Part shown: piece after piece, positions 26,079 through 36,188 of the stretch
Layout of the letters: each line of letters begins with the position of its first letter
Numbering within the stretch: the stretch's first letter is position 1
Assembly (NCBI GenBank): GCA_002104935.1
Contig: MCGT01000035.1
Coordinates: 124,001-188,000, forward strand
Direction: 5' to 3'
DNA: 64,000 bases
Origin: Hesseltinella vesiculosa
Lineage: Eukaryota; Mucoromycota; Mucoromycetes; Mucorales; Cunninghamellaceae
Made by a program: the position numbers and the translations under genes
Notes under the pieces: generated by a model
The model's input: the letters and a program-made list of their open reading frames with translations, nothing else
What the model was told of the DNA's origin: nothing
The model's database searches: none

Positions 26079-28150
26079 TTAAGAGAGACACCATATTTCC
26101 AATTTTTCTACGCCTTGTTCGTTTTGGTTTCTAAGGTTATGGATCTGTCTTGCGAGCTGTAAATCGTCATCGTCAATCATCAGGACCATTTCGTTTTCTT
26201 CATCCTTGTACTGCAAGCGGGTATGGGGAGGTGCATTGAGTTTTTCCCGGATTCGTTGGAAAAGGTCGTCAAAGGAGATGTTACTGGGGACTAAAATGAC
26301 TCGGGTGTCGATGTGGTGCACCTTGATTTTCAGTCTATGGCCAGCCATGGTACCGTTGTTCAAGGAATGGACGGTGGAGCTCGAAGTGGAGGGGTGTGGC
26401 ATGGGATGTTGCTGGTGTTGCTGGAGATGATGGTCGAGTTGCGATTTGGAGCTGTGGGCACTGGAGCGGCGGGCGGGTAAATGTTCCGAGTCGAGGTGGG
26501 CGTTGCTGTTGAGGCGGCTGCGCATGCGATCGCGGTCGTCGTCGACGGTCATGGTTTGGAAGTCATTGGTAATATCGCCATAGGCTGCGACAGGATCAAA
26601 GGTGTCGTCGAAGCGGGGCATGGGTGGGACAGGCGGCATGTTGCTGATTTGATAGGCTTGACTCTTGGCAGAGTTGCGTGATGAAGAGGAAGAGTAGCGT
26701 TCATCTGCAGAGAATTCAAAGCCGCTGTCGACGCGGCGAGGGTCTTGTCGGTAGCGAGCATGGGTGCTGCTGCTGGAGCTGCTTGTGCTGTGATGAGGAT
26801 AGTGATGGGTAGGGACGGGGTCAGGGAAGCCGTGGTGTGGGTGGGCATGGTTTGGTGAAGGAGGATAGCCGGATGAGTGGGAGGTGTGCATTGGTAACGC
26901 TGGGGGCAGGTCTTCGGGCAGAGGCAGAGGAGGGGGTGGTCTATCGGTCGTAGGGCTGCGATAATGGTACAGAGACGAAGACGAAGAGGAAGAGGACGAG
27001 AGTGGTATATGATTGCTGCTGCCATTGAAGTTAGGCTTTTGGGTGGAGATAGATAGGGCGGGTGCAGAGGAAGGGTAAGCATTGGTGTTGATGGGCAAAG
27101 GTTGCTGAGGAGTTGGTTGCTTTCTGCTGGCCATAGACGAGTAGCCGAGGGATTGTTTGCGTTGGAAACGAGGGCCCATGAGTACCGAGTTGTTACGACC
27201 AAGAGAGGAGTGGATGGGTTTTTGCAGTGGTGGTTTGTTAAGACCAAGTTTGTTGACCGCTGCAAACATGTCGACGTTGCCTAGCTGATGTAGTTTGCTT
27301 TCAGGTGGCCGGTACAGCACACCAACAGGGATAGAGAAAACGGAATAGCCTTTGCCACGGTCACGTACGGCTTGGTCGATGACGTCGTGTTCTTCGGTCA
27401 TTTTCGATTTCTGAGCATGGTACAGATCCGTTAACCCTGGGTCGATTTCACCCAAATACAATCGACAGATCCCGCGGTTAAATAGCACTTCGCATGCATA
27501 TAATCGAAATGCTAGACCCAATTGCTGGTAATTGACAATTTGATTGTTGCGCAGATTCTATTTTCCCAGGAGACAACAACAAAAAATTAATGCTTCCTGA
27601 TCGCGACCTCCTTTTTTGTTACCTTGTGAGCTGTGTCAAATTCTCGTTTTGCATCCTCCATGCTTCCAAGGCAAAAGTGAGACACACCTTTTTGGAAATA
27701 GGCTACAGCAAAGTAAGGGTCCAAAGAAATTGATCGACTGTAAGCGGCCAACTATATAAAAAAAAAGGGGGAGTTAGACCCATTCCCCACTTGGCCAAAA
27801 ACATCTATCCAAATTAATAGATGTGTCACGTTGCACGGAATCTTCAAAATCTTGAACCCCTTTTTTTTCTTACAGCTCGCTCATGATCATCCACTGCAGC
27901 AAAGATCAAGCCAATGTTGAAGTGCATTTTTGCACTATCAGCCATGTTCTAGTCAAAAGAAGTCAGTGAATATGGGTGGGTGGCTGGAAACACGTCTATT
28001 TTACAATAAATGTTCGGAGTGCAGAATCGTAGTCTTTGCCGTCGAATGCTGAACATCCACTTTGCCATTGTTCTAATTCAAGCTAGAGTAGAAGGTGTAA
28101 ATATCAGTTTAAAAGATTAATACGGTATGCATTATTACCTTGAGAGCCAT
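26079..28150 (-). CDS. noxR: NoxR / p67phox-like TPR-PB1 regulator
   Basis: Homolog of the cytosolic activator of NADPH oxidase. The start (28148-28150) opens MALK; exons then give LELEQWQSGCSAFDGKDYDS, MADSAKMHFNIGLIFAA, SRSISLDPYFAVAYFQKGVS and NNQIVNYQQLGLAFRLYACE, which form the four N-terminal TPRs that bind Rac in p67phox. The activation-domain-like motif YSVFSIPVGVLYRPPESK is very close to fungal NoxR. A long low-complexity linker of His, Ser and Pro follows (about 26450-27100). The C-terminal PB1 domain (RLKIKVHHIDTRVILVPS, then a D-E-E-N-E OPCA-like segment, to LEIWCLS) should bind a PB1 partner. No SH3 domain is seen, as in other fungal NoxR. Six exons. Confidence 0.87.
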
Positions 28151-28918
28151 TCAAACAAACAAAAAAAATAGTGCAAGTTGAAAGCAGGGAAGAAAGAGTA
28201 GATAAAATAATCAAATAATCAAAAAAGAAGGGGGGGGGTTTTGAAAACAATAATAATATAAAAAAGGAGTCAAAGGAAACAATAAATATCGTTCGACTAT
28301 CAAAGTATCAAAGGAGAACTAACAAAGTAACCCCTTCAAGCTTGGAATCAAGTAAACACTGTCAATGAAATGATACGATGAAATGGGGAAAAAGGAGAGA
28401 GAGAGTGAGGAGGCAAAATAAAACGTTTTCTTGCTTTGCTCGTTTTGATGTGGTGATGGGATGGTAAAAAAAAAAAACGTGGCTGATGAGACGGATCGTT
28501 CAACGGTATTCTTTGTTAAAATTACAACACGAAACTATAAAACAAAAAAGCAGTACGCTGTCGAACTAACCAGCAATGGCAGCAATCAAGCAAAAAAAAA
28601 AAAAAGAAAAAAGAACAGAGCAAAGAAAAGAAAAAACAAAAAAAGCTTTTATTTTTCAACCAGCAGGCGATCTTTGGTTACACGATTTTTATGTTCTTCT
28701 GCACTGTGCTATATTTTTTACAGTCTCAGGCTCATGGAACAGCCGGAAGCTCACGTAACCAACAATGGTATTCCTTGTACACTGCTTTGATCTGCTGGAC
28801 AACCTGTTACTGCTTTTGCAGTGCCCACTTCCATAAAACCAGTTTCAAACGCAGCCAGTTTTGAAAAGAAGCAAAAAAAAAAAAACTTTCTTTTCTTCTT
28901 TGCCAGTCGATCATACCA
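28151..28918. promoter_or_regulatory. Bidirectional upstream region, NoxR / GPN1
   Basis: 768 bp between divergent ATGs. A-rich on the plus strand with A runs at 28462, 28591 and 28872. No gene; open stretches are poly-Lys artefacts. Confidence 0.5.
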
Positions 28919-30205
28919 ATGTCAGAACCAACCACCAATGCATCAACAACCTCACAGCCTCCCGTTATTCTATGCATTGGCATGGCTGGGTCGGGGAAAA
29001 CCACTTTTATGCAGGTAAAATTTAAAAAAAGCCACCACCTCACACTATGCTCATCCTCAATGGATCTTTTTTGATTGCTAAGCGTATTAATGCTCATCTC
29101 CATGGAAAAAATACTCCCCCCTATGTGATCAATTTGGATCCTGCTGTTGGGCAATTGCCATTTACTGCCAATATTGATATTCGAGACACCGTCAATTACA
29201 AAGAAGTCATGAAGCAGTACGTCATTCACAAGGCGTAAACAACGCTTTGCCTTTGTGAGATCTAACACGCTTTGTTCTCAACTGCTAGATACAATTTGGG
29301 CCCCAATGGTGGCATTTTGACTAGTCTCAATTTATTTACCACAAAGTTCGATCAAGTGCTTAACTTGGTGGCAAAGCGTGCTGACTCTGTTAGGTAAGAC
29401 AGCCAGCTTATCTTCCCTCATTGTCCCTAACTCTTTCCAACTTGTTAGCCATGTGCTTGTCGACACGCCTGGGCAGATTGAAATTTTCACCTGGTCAGCT
29501 TCAGGCGCCATCATCACCGACACCTTAGCTGCTACGTACCCAACAATGGTAGCCTATATCATTGACACACCCCGCACGACGTCCCCCGCTACCTTCATGA
29601 GCAACATGTTGTATGCTTGCAGTATCTTATACAAAACAAAGCTGCCATTTATCCTTGTTTTCAACAAAACCGACGTGGTGTCGCATGATTTTGCTGTAGA
29701 ATGGATGACCGACTTTGAAAAGTTCCAAGATGCCCTCCGTCGTGACACCTCCTACATGAGCAGTCTGATGAACTCCATGAGCCTGGTTTTGGAAGAATTT
29801 TACCAACATCTGAAGGTGGTGGGCGTGTCTGCAGTCACTGGTCAGGGCATTGATGACTTTTTTGACGCTGTTAAGGAAGCCGCCGACGAATACGAACAGT
29901 AAGTGCCCCTCCCACCATCTCAAAATTCATTGCTTATCTGTTATTCCTGCAGGGATTACAAACCCGAGATTGAACGAATTATCCGCAAAAAGATGGAAAA
30001 GGAGGAAAAGGATCGACAAGATCAATTGAATCGCTTGATGAAGGACGTGTCAGTATCTAAAGGAACGGAAGTTGAATTAGGTCAAGGTAAAAGAGAGAGG
30101 AGGAAATCAGATAGCGAACCCTTGATGCGAGCAACCCTTTTTTTAGGTGACAAAACGTGGCCTGAAGATGAAGATGCTGGCATGGACAGCGAGGGTAAAC
30201 CATAA
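28919..30205 (+). CDS. GPN1: GPN-loop GTPase 1
   Basis: GTPase needed for assembly and nuclear import of RNA polymerase II. The true start is ATG 28919 ([19 protein letters not shown]), which leads into the P-loop [12 protein letters not shown]. Exons then give [12 protein letters not shown], the GPN motif [14 protein letters not shown] (across an intron inside MKQ-YN), [18 protein letters not shown] (G3), FNKTDVVSH (G4) and [16 protein letters not shown] coiled, charged C-terminal tail ([14 protein letters not shown]) and an acidic end follow. Six exons, stop at 30203-30205. Length about 370 residues, normal for GPN1. Confidence 0.93.
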
Positions 30206-30534
30206 AAGAAAAAAGGAGTGACCACTGCCACATATCAGCTTTCTAACGGAACAACACCTAATTTATTAGAAGAAGCAAGCTTGGCTGCCAATTCAAAGTA
30301 CCCAACATCGACACAAAAAAAGAATGACGACAAATTCAAATCTTGGCTACAACAAGCCCAAAATTGAAAAGAAAGGAAAACCCCCCATCATACCTGTGAA
30401 CGCTGCTTAGTTAATTTTATGCGACATTCAATGTTTCGTTAATGACTTGCATTGTGAATAAAACGATTAGCATGCTAAAAAAAATCGGTGTAATCACTTA
30501 ACCAAACCATTACCGCCATCATTTTCGACTTTTG
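30206..30534. other. Intergenic downstream of GPN1
   Basis: A small open stretch continues after the stop (LSNGTTPNLLEEASLAANSK in one frame, about 30236-30300), which may be an alternative 3' exon of GPN1. aataaa at 30458. Otherwise nothing. Confidence 0.3.
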
Positions 30535-30608
30535 ATTTTCCACTGTGATTTTTGATCAGATCGCCTTGGGGTCCGATGGGGAAAATGACCGATTTTTTAT
30601 TATTTTTA
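30535..30608 (+). repeat. Dispersed repeat family, copy 3, left part (split by DIRS insertion)
   Basis: Contains cactgtgatttttgatcag, cttggggtcc and gaaaatgaccgattttttat, then stops exactly at the DIRS end. The other half resumes at 34854. Confidence 0.85.
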
Positions 30609-30663
30609 GGTGACTTTCAAAGCATCTTAGTCACCGCCAGATAGGTCCTCCGTCCTCGGCTCC

Positions 30664-30761
30664 GAAGTGGTAATCCAATGATTGCACGCTTTTATTCTTA
30701 GTTTCAAATAAATAAAAAAAAAAAACTTTTCATCAGAGTATCCCCTTCTTTATCCCTTTGA
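30664..30761 (+). repeat. DIRS left inverted terminal repeat
   Basis: 98 bp that match the reverse complement of 34726-34824 apart from one homopolymer difference (12 A versus 13 T). The outermost 55 bp of the left end (30609-30663) are not shared with the right end; they pair only with the internal complementary region. Confidence 0.9.
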
Positions 30762-30794
30762 AAGCACGCATCGTGTATCAAAATATCAAGATTT

Positions 30795-31571
30795 ATGGAA
30801 AATCTATCACAAGATGACATTACCAAGTTTCTGGAGATCGCACGTCAGTTGGAAACCGCCAACATCACGACCCGCAACAGAGACAGAGGATTCGATGAAG
30901 GACCAAGAGCCTTACCAGATTCGATCATGGCCACGCTGGAGGAAGCGAGTAAGAAGGCCATCAAGAGCCTCGTCGAGTCTTTTGGGAAACACGTGGCCAT
31001 CTATGAAGGAGGGGTATGGACACAACCAGGAGCTACCAACCCCCAGTTCATCAACGAACTCAAACGAGCAAACCTCGATGTTAACCAGGTCGTCTCCAGA
31101 ATGTACAAGGATGGAGAACGCTTACGAAGAAGCGGAAGAGGTGCAACCGAGATATTGGAAGACCTCCAAGAAATCCTTAACGACCTACCCACGCCAGATC
31201 CGCGCTTGGAACTGGTGGCCGAAAAGGTGGAACAACTCGCAGTCTATGGGTTTGCTGGAGCAAAACGCATTGACCAAGAAGCCCGTGAGATCACAATCAA
31301 GGCACTCAACATTCCAGCCTACGTTGGACACTTGGAATCTATCGAAGAAGACGATAAGGACATGGCCTTTACGGTTGAAGTTAACCGCATCCAAGAAGCA
31401 AGATTTGAAGAGTCCTTACTTAAATCGACAGCTAGAAGAAATGGATCAGGACGAGATTTCTTTGGAAGCAGAGGCAGAGGCAGAGGTTTTTTCGGAAAAC
31501 CAAGATTTACTCAGCCACAATTCCAACAGAACAACAAGCTCAACAACCCCTCTCCCTCCAACAACCAATGA
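30795..31571 (+). CDS. DIRS ORF1, gag-like protein
   Basis: 258 residues starting MENLSQDDITKFLEIARQLE. Largely helical and charged, with no enzyme motif. The C terminus has an RG-rich stretch (GSRGRGRGFFGKPRF) followed by an Asn/Gln-rich tail, suggestive of nucleic-acid binding. Its stop overlaps the start of ORF2 in ATGA (31568-31571), so ORF2 may be made by termination-reinitiation. The gag role is inferred from position and RG motif. Confidence 0.8.
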   Translation: MENLSQDDITKFLEIARQLETANITTRNRDRGFDEGPRALPDSIMATLEEASKKAIKSLVESFGKHVAIYEGGVWTQPGATNPQFINELKRANLDVNQVVSRMYKDGERLRRSGRGATEILEDLQEILNDLPTPDPRLELVAEKVEQLAVYGFAGAKRIDQEAREITIKALNIPAYVGHLESIEEDDKDMAFTVEVNRIQEARFEESLLKSTARRNGSGRDFFGSRGRGRGFFGKPRFTQPQFQQNNKLNNPSPSNNQ

Positions 31572-33478
31572 GGTTATTGGACACCAAGAACGACCACACA
31601 CAGAATTACTCAATTCCAGAGGATGGTATCCCGCCTGGGGGTCGTTTACAATCGTTCCAGAAGAAATGGAAGACCCGAATTGGCAACGCATGGACAGATT
31701 CAATTGTCAAGGAAGGATACAGGATACAATTCAGCAAGAATCCAACACCCTGGTTCTCTCATCCAGAGAAATCACCATCACCGGAACTAGACCAAGCGGT
31801 GAAAAAATTTCTCGAAATTTCGGTAATAGAGGAATCACCAGATCAAAGCCCAGATTTCCTTTCCCGACTTTTCACGATCCAGGAGAAGAACAAGGTGCGA
31901 CCGATCCTGGATTGTACACGCATAAACAAATTTATCCAACTACAACATTTCAAGATGGAAGGGGTCCCAGTCCTCCGGGAATTAATAGAACCAGAAGACT
32001 GGATGTGCAAACTAGACTTAAAGGATGCTTACACGGTGGTACCCATCCACCCGACGTCGAGAAGGTTCTTAACATTTCGTCACCATGGCAAGATATTCCA
32101 GTTCAAGGCCCTACCGTTCGGCATGTCAATAGCTCCCAGAGTTTTTTCGAAGATAATGAAATATGCGTTGGAACCAATGCGAAAGATTGGCATTCGACTC
32201 GTATATTACCTGGACGATATCTGTGTGTTGGCAAGGTCGCGCAAGGAGATGGAAACGAATATGGAGATTCTGAGACGGCACTTACAAGAATTGGGTTTCC
32301 TCATCAACAACAAGAAATCAATGTTTGTACCGACCAAAATTCAAGAATTTCTAGGCTTTCAATTCAATACATCCAAGATGCTGATCAAGGTACCACACCA
32401 GAAATGGCAAAACTTACAGAGCCGCCTACGCCAAGCACTCGACAAGGAGAAGAACCGAACGTGCAGATGGTTTGCTGCGCTGCTCGGCAAACTGACCGCG
32501 ATGATTCCAGCGGTGGGGCAAGCATTACTGCATATGCGGTTTCTCCAGAGAGACCTCGCCCGATCGCTGGGACAGGCAGGAATGAACTGGGAGACAACAT
32601 TCAGGATGACCGATCTAGCTCGGTCCGATCTCCAGTGGTGGAGCACGATGGCTGCAGCCCTGAATGGTCAACCTATTCATCTCCCCTGTATAAAGGAACA
32701 GGATTTGACGGAAAGATTCGCTATCAACGTAGACGCATCAGACACCGGATGGGGCGTGTCTTCAGTAAAACACCAGGCCCATGGTTTCTGGTCAGAATCA
32801 GACGCCGAAAGGTCCATCAACGTCCGAGAACTCCGCGCGATCAAGTATGCCATATTGCGACACATGAACGAGAAGGACATCAGCAAGAAATGGATAATTT
32901 ACTCGGACAACACGACAGCTCTAAAATATGTCACCAAGATGGGAGGAACTGCGTCACCGTACCTCCAAAAGCTAGCAATCGAGATACAAGAACTCATCAA
33001 CCAGACAAACCTGGAAATCATGTTCAAGCACGTACCGGGAATAGAGAATGTCAAAGCAGATCAACTGAGTCGGGTACAACTTGTCCACGAATGGAGTTTA
33101 CCGGTGGATCAATTCTGGAAGATCCAGCGACATTGGAAGAAATTGACACTAACGATCGACGCATTTGCTTCCCGTTCCAACAACAAACTTCCACGGTTCT
33201 GGTCTCGAGAGTGGGACCCGAGAGCCGAAGCAACGGATGCATTTTCCCAACAATGGCCAGAGAGGGGATTATATTTAAACCCTCCATGGCGGTTGATCCT
33301 CAAGACGCTGCGAAAATTCAAAGAAGAAAGGACCAGATCCGCAATCCTAATAACACCACCATGGCCCACGCAACCATGGTGGCCAGCAGTCCTTCGTTAC
33401 GCCAATGGACCTCCCCTCATCTTAAAATCAACGCAAAGACAGTCGTGGTTGGCATGGAAGTTGTGTCACAAGCATTAA
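31568..33478 (+). CDS. DIRS ORF2: reverse transcriptase, RNase H and methyltransferase-like domain
   Basis: 636 residues. RT motifs: ILDCTRINKFI, WMCKLDLKDAYTVVPIHP, ALPFGMSIAPRVF and the catalytic YYLDDI (about 32201-32218). RNase H: INVDASDTGWGVSS (about 32728), SINVRELRAIKYAI and IIYSDNTTALKYV. The C-terminal block has DAFASRSNNKLPRFWS and an NPPW motif (33278-33289), matching the Dam-like N6-adenine methyltransferase relic of DIRS elements. Open from start to stop with all catalytic acids visible. The last 25 bases overlap ORF3. Confidence 0.93.
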   Translation: MRLLDTKNDHTQNYSIPEDGIPPGGRLQSFQKKWKTRIGNAWTDSIVKEGYRIQFSKNPTPWFSHPEKSPSPELDQAVKKFLEISVIEESPDQSPDFLSRLFTIQEKNKVRPILDCTRINKFIQLQHFKMEGVPVLRELIEPEDWMCKLDLKDAYTVVPIHPTSRRFLTFRHHGKIFQFKALPFGMSIAPRVFSKIMKYALEPMRKIGIRLVYYLDDICVLARSRKEMETNMEILRRHLQELGFLINNKKSMFVPTKIQEFLGFQFNTSKMLIKVPHQKWQNLQSRLRQALDKEKNRTCRWFAALLGKLTAMIPAVGQALLHMRFLQRDLARSLGQAGMNWETTFRMTDLARSDLQWWSTMAAALNGQPIHLPCIKEQDLTERFAINVDASDTGWGVSSVKHQAHGFWSESDAERSINVRELRAIKYAILRHMNEKDISKKWIIYSDNTTALKYVTKMGGTASPYLQKLAIEIQELINQTNLEIMFKHVPGIENVKADQLSRVQLVHEWSLPVDQFWKIQRHWKKLTLTIDAFASRSNNKLPRFWSREWDPRAEATDAFSQQWPERGLYLNPPWRLILKTLRKFKEERTRSAILITPPWPTQPWWPAVLRYANGPPLILKSTQRQSWLAWKLCHKH

Positions 33479-34545
33479 GAGAACAGGGCATTGAAGAAAT
33501 CGAAGGTTTGACGGTGAACACAGGTTGGAGACCAAACTCAAGGCAAGCCTACAATGCAGAATGGCGACGCTATGTGTTGTGGTGCTGGGACCAAAGTCCA
33601 ATGAAAGACCCTCTAGAATGGAGACCAACCCAAATCACCCAATATGCGATGACAAGACCCAGAGGATTAAAGGCGTCCTCGATAAAATCGATGTTAACGG
33701 GTATAGCCGCGATCCTAGGATTTGTTCACCCAACGAAACAACCCATGATGAGAAACCGTATGATCAAGATAGCACTACGTGCTCGAAGACACACATCAAC
33801 TATTCCTATGGACTGGCATAAAACCACCAAGTCGACATACTCACTAACACCAATTATCAAGCTGATTGAAACGTGGGGAGTCTCTGAGAAGATGCCTCTT
33901 GAACTACTACAACGCAAGACGATATTTTTACTAACAATTGCGACGTTTTGGCGCCCAACGAGTGATATTGGCAGATTGCTTTACCAAGACGTGCGATTCC
34001 GATGGTCTCGTGGTCCAATCTACGTGATTCAAGGCATGGACATTCTGGCAAGGGATCCCAAGGAGGCAAGATTCAAGGTCTCACATCTGGGAATTACCGA
34101 GTTGAAGAACATGGACCCGATTAGGACACTCTGGATTTTCATGGAACGTACGACCCATCTCAGACATCATCTGCCACAAGAACAATATCTATGGCTGGCC
34201 TATCTGCATAAGCCAGAGATCCCTCCAAAACAGATGCGACCAAAGACGGTTTCTGCAATGTTGACGTCAATGATGAAGGAGGCCGGCATCGACACATCCG
34301 TATTCAAGGCCCATTCACTACGATCAGCTTCTTCATCAGCAGCAGCTGGTCTGGGAGTCTCCGATGGTTGGATCAAGACCCATGGCAACTGGTCACAGCG
34401 AAGCACTATTTGGGAAAGGGTCTACGACAAAGAAGAAATGACGTACCAACGTACGGGCAAAATCCTAGAAATCATCATCGTGGGTCCTACGGAGAAGGAT
34501 ACCACTTCGGAGCCGAGGACGGAGGACCTATCTGGCGGTGACTAA
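33454..34545 (+). CDS. DIRS ORF3, tyrosine recombinase
   Basis: Integrase of the phage-lambda tyrosine recombinase type that inserts the circular DNA copy. The ATG at 33454 (MEVVSQALREQ) overlaps the ORF2 end; the same frame is open far upstream to 30814. Catalytic features: Arg in ATFWRPTSDIGRL, HSLRSASSS (HxxR, about 34314), HGNWS and a Tyr in WERVYDK (about 34420). About 363 residues. The last 15 codons lie inside the internal complementary region, so the coding end is also a structural DNA element. Confidence 0.9.
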   Translation: MEVVSQALREQGIEEIEGLTVNTGWRPNSRQAYNAEWRRYVLWCWDQSPMKDPLEWRPTQITQYAMTRPRGLKASSIKSMLTGIAAILGFVHPTKQPMMRNRMIKIALRARRHTSTIPMDWHKTTKSTYSLTPIIKLIETWGVSEKMPLELLQRKTIFLLTIATFWRPTSDIGRLLYQDVRFRWSRGPIYVIQGMDILARDPKEARFKVSHLGITELKNMDPIRTLWIFMERTTHLRHHLPQEQYLWLAYLHKPEIPPKQMRPKTVSAMLTSMMKEAGIDTSVFKAHSLRSASSSAAAGLGVSDGWIKTHGNWSQRSTIWERVYDKEEMTYQRTGKILEIIIVGPTEKDTTSEPRTEDLSGGD

Positions 34546-34600
34546 GATGCTTTGAAAGTCACCGAAAAGATGGGTCCGAGGGACGAGGCGTAGAAGTGGT
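34502..34600. repeat. DIRS internal complementary region (ICR)
   Basis: Positions 34502-34563 (62 bp) are the exact reverse complement of the left end 30609-30670. Positions 34564-34600 (37 bp) are the exact reverse complement of the right end 34817-34853. In DIRS replication models this region templates the joining of the two ends into a circle. Confidence 0.95.
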
Positions 34601-34725
34601 AATCACCCACCCTTCTGCGATCTCCCTCCCACAATTTTATTTTATTTTATTTTGTTTTATTTTATTTAATTTATTTTAGGTCCCCTTCTACGCCATTAGA
34701 GCCCACGACGCTGCTTCATGCATGC

Positions 34726-34824
34726 TCAAAGGGATAAAGAAGGGGATACTCTGATGAAAAGTTTTTTTTTTTTTATTTATTTGAAACTAAGAATAAAAGC
34801 GTGCAATCATTGGATTACCACTTC
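34726..34824 (-). repeat. DIRS right inverted terminal repeat
   Basis: 99 bp, reverse complement of 30664-30761 with a T13 in place of A12. The remaining right end (34825-34853) pairs only with the ICR. Confidence 0.9.
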
Positions 34825-34853
34825 TACGCCTCGTCCCTCGGACCCATCTTTTC

Positions 34854-35095
34854 GCTGGAGAATCGGAGGTGCCAAATCGAAATTGATCAAAGTTGGCTGG
34901 GGCAACCTTCACCAATCGGCCTCCTTTTTTCAGCATCATCATCATTCATGCATTTGCGCATTCGCTCAAAATTCCTCATCGATCCAGTCACTCAAAAGTG
35001 CTGTGCAATGTTTACTTTTTTTTTTTCTCCAACGAAGAAAAAAAATTGGATTGTATTTCAGCCTCCGCACAGTGCCTTCGATTCCTGGCTATGCA
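34854..35095 (+). repeat. Dispersed repeat family, copy 3, right part
   Basis: Resumes with gctggagaatcggaggtgcc, exactly where 30608 stopped. It continues through ttggctggggcaacc, catcatcatcattcatgcat and cactcaaaagtgctgtgcaa to a T run and ggattgtatttcagcctccg. Confidence 0.85.
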
Positions 35096-35289
35096 CACAG
35101 GGCAGTCAGGCAATCAGTTCTCTTGGGCAAGTTGGATTGTCATCTTCAAGTGTTACAACATGATCAGGGCACTGGTAGTATTTCTTCATCAAATCGGAAC
35201 TTTGGATTACTTTGAAGAAGAATTAACATTGGACCTTTGAATTGATTTGGAAGTGCCATATGTGAGCAGCGGCCAAGTACCCCAAGGCA

Positions 35290-35716
35290 TTGCGGAGTAT
35301 GAAATGCAATCCAATTTTTTTTTTCATTCAGAAAAAAATAAAGGTGAATGGTAGACAGCACGTTTGAGTGATTGGATCGATGTAAAATTTTGTACGGGAG
35401 CGCTAACACGTGAATGGTGATGATGCTGGAAAAAACAGGTCGATGGGTGAAGGTTACCCAGCCAACTTTTGTTCAGTTTCGATTTGACACCTCCGATTCT
35501 CCAGCTAAAAATAATAAAAAAATCGGCCATTTTCCCCATGGGACCCCCAGGCGATCTGATCAAAAACCACAATGCTAGCTGATTTGCTCCAAATTTTGCA
35601 CACGAGTTCAAAATGATGAAAAATGACTATGATTAAAAATACAACTCTCTCAGGCAGTGGTGGGAAGAGCTAGATGGCCAGTAAAATGTGCGCTAGAAAT
35701 GACTGCATACACTCTT
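35290..35716 (-). repeat. Dispersed repeat family, copy 4 (inverted)
   Basis: On the minus strand it reads, in order, the same head (catttctagcgcacattt), gtttttgatcagatcgcc, gaaaatggccgatttt, agctggagaatcggaggtgt and actcaaacgtgctgtc. Together with copy 3 it forms a tail-to-tail inverted pair around a spacer of about 200 bp. Confidence 0.85.
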
Positions 35717-36188
35717 GATTTTTTCTCGTACACTTGAAAATATTTATCAGCTCGTCCGAAAAAATGATTCAAGAATCAAAGAATCTCTAGCAGAAATAGG
35801 ATCGAGTAGCTTTAACCAAGCAAAGTGTAGTTGTCCTGCAGCATTTCAAGCCTATTTACAGTCAAACCACAATCAACCGTTTGTCTCTCTCACCTTCTAC
35901 TGGCAGTCGAGTGGGACAAAAAAAAAGTCGCAAAAAGATTGCGTGCACTTGGAAGCAGGTTTGCATATTGAAAGTCAATATGACGTGCACAGGAATCAGG
36001 TTGACGTGCACTGGAATAACTTGGCTTGCAATAATTGTTTGGTTTGCGTGTAAAAAAGGTTTCTTCCAGTGTGCTGGTCGCTGAAATCCTGTGTCATCAC
36101 CAACATGGTCTCACCCTCTCATCTCGTGCATGCATGTTTCACTCCGCGTATGTCATTTATTTTTCATTTTTCTTTTCATCTGAACACC
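35717..36188. other. Intergenic, relic of repeat tail
   Basis: Near 35736-35765 the string acacttgaaaatatttatca and cgtccga resembles the tail of repeat copy 1 (1919-1950), so part of this gap is repeat-derived. No gene. Confidence 0.4.

Larger units (their letters stand above)
30609..34853 (+). mobile_element. DIRS-type tyrosine-recombinase retrotransposon, apparently intact
   Basis: A 4,245-bp element with three overlapping ORFs (gag-like, RT/RNase H/MT-like, tyrosine recombinase), imperfect terminal inverted repeats and an internal complementary region, the hallmark of the DIRS order. The ends are fixed by two independent facts. The internal region at 34502-34600 is the exact reverse complement of the right end joined to the left end. 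The flanks rejoin to recreate the dispersed repeat with no target duplication. One base (G) at the ends is ambiguous. All three ORFs are open, so it could be recent and active. Confidence 0.95.

Noticed and set aside
26549..27265. 238-codon overlapping ORF inside the NoxR gene
   Set aside because: Shadow of the low-complexity His/Ser/Pro linker in another frame.
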